DNA from: Euryarchaeota archaeon UBA52
GTDB taxonomy: Archaea; Thermoplasmatota; Poseidoniia; Poseidoniales; Thalassarchaeaceae
Direction of reading: 5' to 3'
Assembly (NCBI GenBank): GCA_002505455.1
Contig: DAVB01000005.1
Span: 59,976 to 69,754, forward strand
Length of the DNA stretch: 9,779 nucleotides
Positions 6,672-9,779 of the stretch are shown here, one piece after another. Numbering within the stretch: position 1 is the first letter of the stretch; the number at the start of each line of letters is the position of its first letter. The notes beneath the pieces are model-generated. The model was not told the origin of the DNA. It did not search any database and worked only from the letters and a program-made list of their open reading frames with translations. Position numbers and translations under genes: made by a program.

Positions 6672-7205
6672 TCATTCACCCTTGTCCCACTCTATCGGTT
6701 GAATTATCTCATTTCTACGCATGAAGGGAAGGGTAGTTGTCGGATTATCATAAACTGCCAGTATGGCTTCCGAATGGGCAGTAAATCCATTATTCTCGAT
6801 CATTGAGAGTAATTTGCTCATCATTCTCAAGCTCTTTCTGCGGTGGGAAAGGCCCGAGAATTTCAGGGCTGCCATAAACCCCCCTTTGACGTGGAGTAAT
6901 TCAACCCCCGAGTCGTGTGGTTTTGGAAGATCACCCATCATGTACTTCGAAGGCATAGTGAATGCCATAACCGAGGAATCGCCCGATTCCCACATATGTA
7001 CCGGTGCAGTCATTGCAATATTCTGGGATTGATCATTTCTTCCGAATATGTATGACGCAATACGCCTAAAGGCTCCAGTTGAATTACGATACCCCGTCCC
7101 CTCAGTGACCACTCTCGCTTGAATTGTATCGACGTATTTCCTTATCTCAAAACCATCACAAATCTCGATGATCTCAAATCCAGGCTCCTCAAGATTTTCA
7201 GACAT
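6672..7205 (-). CDS. SOUL-family heme-binding protein
   Basis: Single-domain SOUL/HBP protein, a family whose studied members bind heme or porphyrins; the archaeal role is not known. The product is 177 residues from ATG 7205; a GTG at 7208 is directly upstream and would add one residue. Family signatures: FEIIEICDGFEIRKY near the N-terminus (10-24), GAFRRIASYIFGRN (44-57), IAMTAPV (63-69), AFTMPSKY (81-88), LPKP (93-96), and the C-terminal VYDNPTTTLPFMRRNEI block (151-167), matching the usual YDPPWTPxFxRRNEV. There is no signal peptide or membrane segment, so it is cytoplasmic. It lies 25 bases after nadE and its stop overlaps the methyltransferase start region, so it is mid-operon. A GGAG about 10 bases upstream is a weak ribosome site. 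Confidence 0.9.
   Translation of the reverse strand: MSENLEEPGFEIIEICDGFEIRKYVDTIQARVVTEGTGYRNSTGAFRRIASYIFGRNDQSQNIAMTAPVHMWESGDSSVMAFTMPSKYMMGDLPKPHDSGVELLHVKGGFMAALKFSGLSHRRKSLRMMSKLLSMIENNGFTAHSEAILAVYDNPTTTLPFMRRNEIIQPIEWDKGE
6676..6681 (-). promoter_or_regulatory. Shine-Dalgarno site deciding the methyltransferase start
   Basis: On the minus strand this reads GGGTGA, 5 bases before ATG 6670 and overlapping the alternative GTG at 6679. It lies across the end of the SOUL gene (TGA at 6672-6674), implying coupled translation. Confidence 0.5.
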
Positions 7206-7230
7206 CACAAAGCAACTCCGACTGACAAGA

Positions 7231-8004
7231 TCACGGATTCTTGATGTAAATTGGAATTGGCTTCATCTTGTGGGAGTTGGACTTATGCAGTTTTTGGTAG
7301 ATCTCCATCACTTCCTTTTGGCGATCGGAGAAATCTTCTCGTCGAGCCCCAGCAACTTGCTTCATCGCCCATTCGAGCTCATCATACGTCGCGCCGATTT
7401 GATCTTCATCTGTCCTACCATCTGCCCACAAACCGTCGTTCGGAATCGAATTTCTTATGTCTTCAATTACACCCATTTCCTCGGCCAGAGCGTAAACCTC
7501 TGATTTCAATAAATCCGCAATAGGCGAAATATCGACTCCTCCGTCCCCATATTTTGTATAGAACCCCACTCCAAAGTCTTCCACTTTGTTTCCTGTCCCG
7601 ACCACGATGCCCTTTCTGGAACCGGCTATGGCGTAAAGTGTGGTCATTCGTAATCTCGCTCTAGTATTGGCCAATGATATCTCGGATATCTCAAGACCAT
7701 CAAGAGCATTTCCAACATACGAATCATAAGATTCGGTTAAGTCAACCAGATGGCTGTTGACATTAGCCCATCCAGACTCTAACCATTCTATGTGGCGCTT
7801 CGCCATGCTGTATTGGGATGAGTCTTGATGAATTGGCATATTGACTACGATTGTTTCTAATCCAGTTTTAGCACACAGTGTGGAGGTAACAGCAGAGTCG
7901 ACGCCTCCTGAAACGCCCACAACTAGGGCGGATATACCATTTTCATCTGCATACCTTCTGATCCACTCCGAGATGTCCTCGCAGAGCCGTCCCCAATCTT
8001 CCAC
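7231..8004 (-). CDS. nadE: NAD synthetase (ammonia-dependent type)
   Basis: Converts deamido-NAD to NAD using ATP, the last step of NAD synthesis. The 257-residue product is the synthetase domain alone, with no N-terminal glutaminase domain, so it should use free ammonia. Motifs: PP-loop SGGVDSA (32-38), LANTRARLRM (111-120), GTGNKVEDFGVGFYTKYGDG (136-155), and DGLWADGRTDEDQIG (190-204), the family's LW-x-x-x-TDE-x-x-x-G block. A basic C-terminal HKMKPIP stretch follows, as in archaeal and bacterial homologues. The start is GTG at 8004; an in-frame TAG lies a short way upstream with no ATG between, and GGAAG precedes the GTG by 3 bases. It is the first gene of a four-gene minus-strand cluster and is divergent from ileS. 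Confidence 0.95.
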   Translation of the reverse strand: MEDWGRLCEDISEWIRRYADENGISALVVGVSGGVDSAVTSTLCAKTGLETIVVNMPIHQDSSQYSMAKRHIEWLESGWANVNSHLVDLTESYDSYVGNALDGLEISEISLANTRARLRMTTLYAIAGSRKGIVVGTGNKVEDFGVGFYTKYGDGGVDISPIADLLKSEVYALAEEMGVIEDIRNSIPNDGLWADGRTDEDQIGATYDELEWAMKQVAGARREDFSDRQKEVMEIYQKLHKSNSHKMKPIPIYIKNP

Positions 8005-8114
8005 GTACTTCCGTATGAGCTGGCTGCTAATGGACTATTGTACTCAACCGAGACATATGGGGAATCATTTCTCTCGGGGGACATTGAAATCAATTGCCCC
8101 GGTCGGCAGGCTTG
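8005..8114. promoter_or_regulatory. Divergent promoter region between nadE and ileS
   Basis: A 110-base gap between two outward-reading genes must hold both promoters. For nadE, the minus strand reads TACAATA at 8036-8042, about 32-38 bases before the GTG. For ileS, TTGAAAT at 8084-8090 is centred about 28 bases before ATG 8115, the spacing expected for a leaderless archaeal transcript, and no Shine-Dalgarno site precedes that ATG. Both boxes are weak matches to the TATA consensus. Confidence 0.35.
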
Positions 8115-9779
8115 ATGGAGTCTGAGCAGGGGGGCCGCCTTGATCCCGTGGCGCTGGAAAATGATCTCATCCGACTATGGAATGATGAAGGGACATTCCA
8201 GTCGTCTATAGATGGGAGAAAGGCCTCTGGAAAGCCATTCATATTTCTTGAAGGCCCCCCTACAGCAAATGGTAAACCCGGGATCCACCATGTCCTCTCT
8301 CGACTCTACAAAGATATGGTCTGCAGGTGGAAGACAATGGAGGGGCATGTGGTTGAGAGAAAGGCGGGATGGGATACACACGGACTGCCTGTCGAGATCG
8401 AAGTTCAGAAACGATTGGACTTGATGTCCAATGAGGCAATTGAGGCATACGGGATGGAGGCATTCAATGAAGCATGCAAAGAGAGTGTCTGGACCTATGA
8501 GCAGGCATGGCGTGAAATGACTGAGCGAATGGGTTTCTGGGTCGATATGGACAATCCATACGTTACCCTTCACGACGATTACATCGAATCAGCATGGTGG
8601 TCGCTGAAGCAAATGCACGACAAAGGCCTGTTGTTCAGAGGTCACAAAGTATTGCCATACTGCCCTCAGACGGGTACTTCATACTCCAGCCACGAGGTGG
8701 CTCTGGGGTACAAGGAAGTTTCAGAACCAGCGGTCTTCGTCAAATTTCAGCTTGTTGATGATGAGGCGTCTATACTAGCATGGACGACCACGCCTTGGAC
8801 ATTGCCTGGAAATGTCGGTCTAGCCGTCGGCCCAGAAGTAGATTACGTCCGCGTTAGAATCACAGAACCCCCTTCTGGCGCATGGGACGGAAGAGGAGGC
8901 GCAGAGGTGGGCGAAGAGATGATCCTGGCAAAGGATCTGATGGGACACGTCCTTAGACACAAGGTGGAAGTCGTATCTGAGATCAAAGGCTCCGATCTCG
9001 AAGGTAGGAAATATATCTCGCCCTTTCCCGGGGCCATCGATGGGGACGATCATCCCGCTGCTTGGACCGTGGTCTCTGCAGACTTTGTGACGACTACGGA
9101 TGGAACTGGAATAGTACACACTGCGGTTATGTACGGCGAGGACGACTACAATCTCGGAATAAAGGCCGGATTCCCAGCACAGCATACTGTGGACATGGAT
9201 GGACGATTCTTCGACGGAACACATCCCGAGCTCGATGGAAGGTACGTCAAAGAATGCGATGATTCCATTATCAACCTTCTACAATCTTCTGGCAGACTCT
9301 ACAGGGAGCATCAGTACGTACACGATTATCCTCATTGTTGGAGGACCGACCACCCACTCTTGTACTATGCGATGGATAGTTGGTTCGTTCGTATGACTGC
9401 TGTTAGAGATTCAATAATGGAGCACAACGATTCCGTCGAATGGGCCCCACCCTCGACAGGAACAGGCAGAATGGGCGAGTGGCTTTCCAACTTGAAAGAC
9501 TGGGCAATAAGTAGGGAGAGGTATTGGGGGACCCCAATACCTGTTTGGATATGCAGCGATTGCGGCCACGAGCATTGCGTCGGTAGCCGTGATGAGATGG
9601 AGGCTATGCTGTCTGAAGGATCCAACATGCCCAAAGAGCTGCATAGGCCGTATGTTGACGATGTCAAACTCATCTGTCCATCCGATGGGTGCTCGGGAGA
9701 GATGGCCCGTGAGCCATATGTCATGGATTGCTGGTTTGATTCTGGATGTGCTTCGTTCGCACAGTGGCACTATCCATTC
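8115..9779 (+). CDS. ileS: Isoleucyl-tRNA synthetase, type 2 (eukaryote-like), C-terminus cut by window edge
   Basis: Class I enzyme that charges tRNA-Ile and clears misactivated valine. ATG 8115 opens 555 codons that run off the right edge; full-length enzymes are about 1000 residues or more, so roughly half is here. Seen: the N-terminal Rossmann segment GPPTANGKPGIHHVLSRLYK (47-66), GWDTHGLPVEIEVQKRL, the CP1 editing domain with WTTTPWTLPGN (223-233) and GTGIVHTAVMYGEDDY (330-345), then AISRERYWGTPIPVW, a zinc-type CxxC (ICSDCGHEHC) and MDCWFDSG. KMSKS, the anticodon domain and the C-terminus lie outside. The class I HxGH signature is replaced by Gly56-Ile57-His58-His59. That motif and the PTANGKPG context match the type 2 IleRS group, which includes mupirocin-resistant enzymes. 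Start choice: first in-frame ATG, leaderless-looking; a TTG lies directly before it. Confidence 0.96.
   Translation, partial: MESEQGGRLDPVALENDLIRLWNDEGTFQSSIDGRKASGKPFIFLEGPPTANGKPGIHHVLSRLYKDMVCRWKTMEGHVVERKAGWDTHGLPVEIEVQKRLDLMSNEAIEAYGMEAFNEACKESVWTYEQAWREMTERMGFWVDMDNPYVTLHDDYIESAWWSLKQMHDKGLLFRGHKVLPYCPQTGTSYSSHEVALGYKEVSEPAVFVKFQLVDDEASILAWTTTPWTLPGNVGLAVGPEVDYVRVRITEPPSGAWDGRGGAEVGEEMILAKDLMGHVLRHKVEVVSEIKGSDLEGRKYISPFPGAIDGDDHPAAWTVVSADFVTTTDGTGIVHTAVMYGEDDYNLGIKAGFPAQHTVDMDGRFFDGTHPELDGRYVKECDDSIINLLQSSGRLYREHQYVHDYPHCWRTDHPLLYYAMDSWFVRMTAVRDSIMEHNDSVEWAPPSTGTGRMGEWLSNLKDWAISRERYWGTPIPVWICSDCGHEHCVGSRDEMEAMLSEGSNMPKELHRPYVDDVKLICPSDGCSGEMAREPYVMDCWFDSGCASFAQWHYPF

Noticed and set aside
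8820..9770. Long minus-strand open frames opposite ileS
   Set aside because: They are shadows of the ileS frame, which contains the editing-domain and catalytic motifs in order.
1..9779. A defence, mobile or otherwise new multi-gene system
   Set aside because: No transposase, integrase, nuclease/helicase defence pair, toxin-antitoxin pair, direct repeat array or terminal repeat was seen; the genes are core metabolism, repair and translation plus three small unknown membrane proteins.

Overview
The window reads as an ordinary, gene-dense archaeal chromosome segment. The likely source is a marine euryarchaeon of the Thermoplasmatota (Poseidoniales / Marine Group II type). That placement is inference. 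It rests on an archaeal TATA-like element (CTTAAATA) before the pyrophosphatase gene, GGTGA-type Shine-Dalgarno sites at several starts, several starts with no Shine-Dalgarno (probably leaderless), short intergenic gaps, and the gene content. I see no mobile element, phage gene, CRISPR array, tRNA or rRNA, and no non-coding stretch longer than about 120 bases.

Layout. Positions 1-1938 (minus) carry most of a membrane-embedded, ion-pumping pyrophosphatase cut by the left edge. Positions 2055-2348 (plus) encode a small single-domain NifU-type Fe-S protein. It converges on a three-helix membrane protein of unknown function (2385-2723, minus). A plus-strand group follows: a PolX/PHP DNA repair polymerase (2810-4744), a 66-residue two-helix membrane protein (4781-4981), and endonuclease III (4978-5625), the last two overlapping by ATGA. 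A four-gene minus-strand operon runs leftwards from 8004 to 5627: NAD synthetase, a SOUL heme-binding protein, a SPOUT (TrmH/SpoU-type) RNA methyltransferase and a small two-helix membrane protein. From 8115 (plus) an isoleucyl-tRNA synthetase gene runs off the right edge.

Functionally this is housekeeping: membrane energetics (PPi hydrolysis), Fe-S supply, base-excision and gap repair (PolX beside Nth), NAD synthesis, RNA modification and translation. I found no new multi-gene system. The points worth a second look are inside familiar enzymes. The IleRS class I signature reads GIHH rather than HxGH. The PolX polymerase lacks the expected third catalytic aspartate and has an insertion before it. 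Nth has an incomplete Fe-S cysteine set. The pyrophosphatase residues point to a K+-dependent, possibly Na+-pumping, type.
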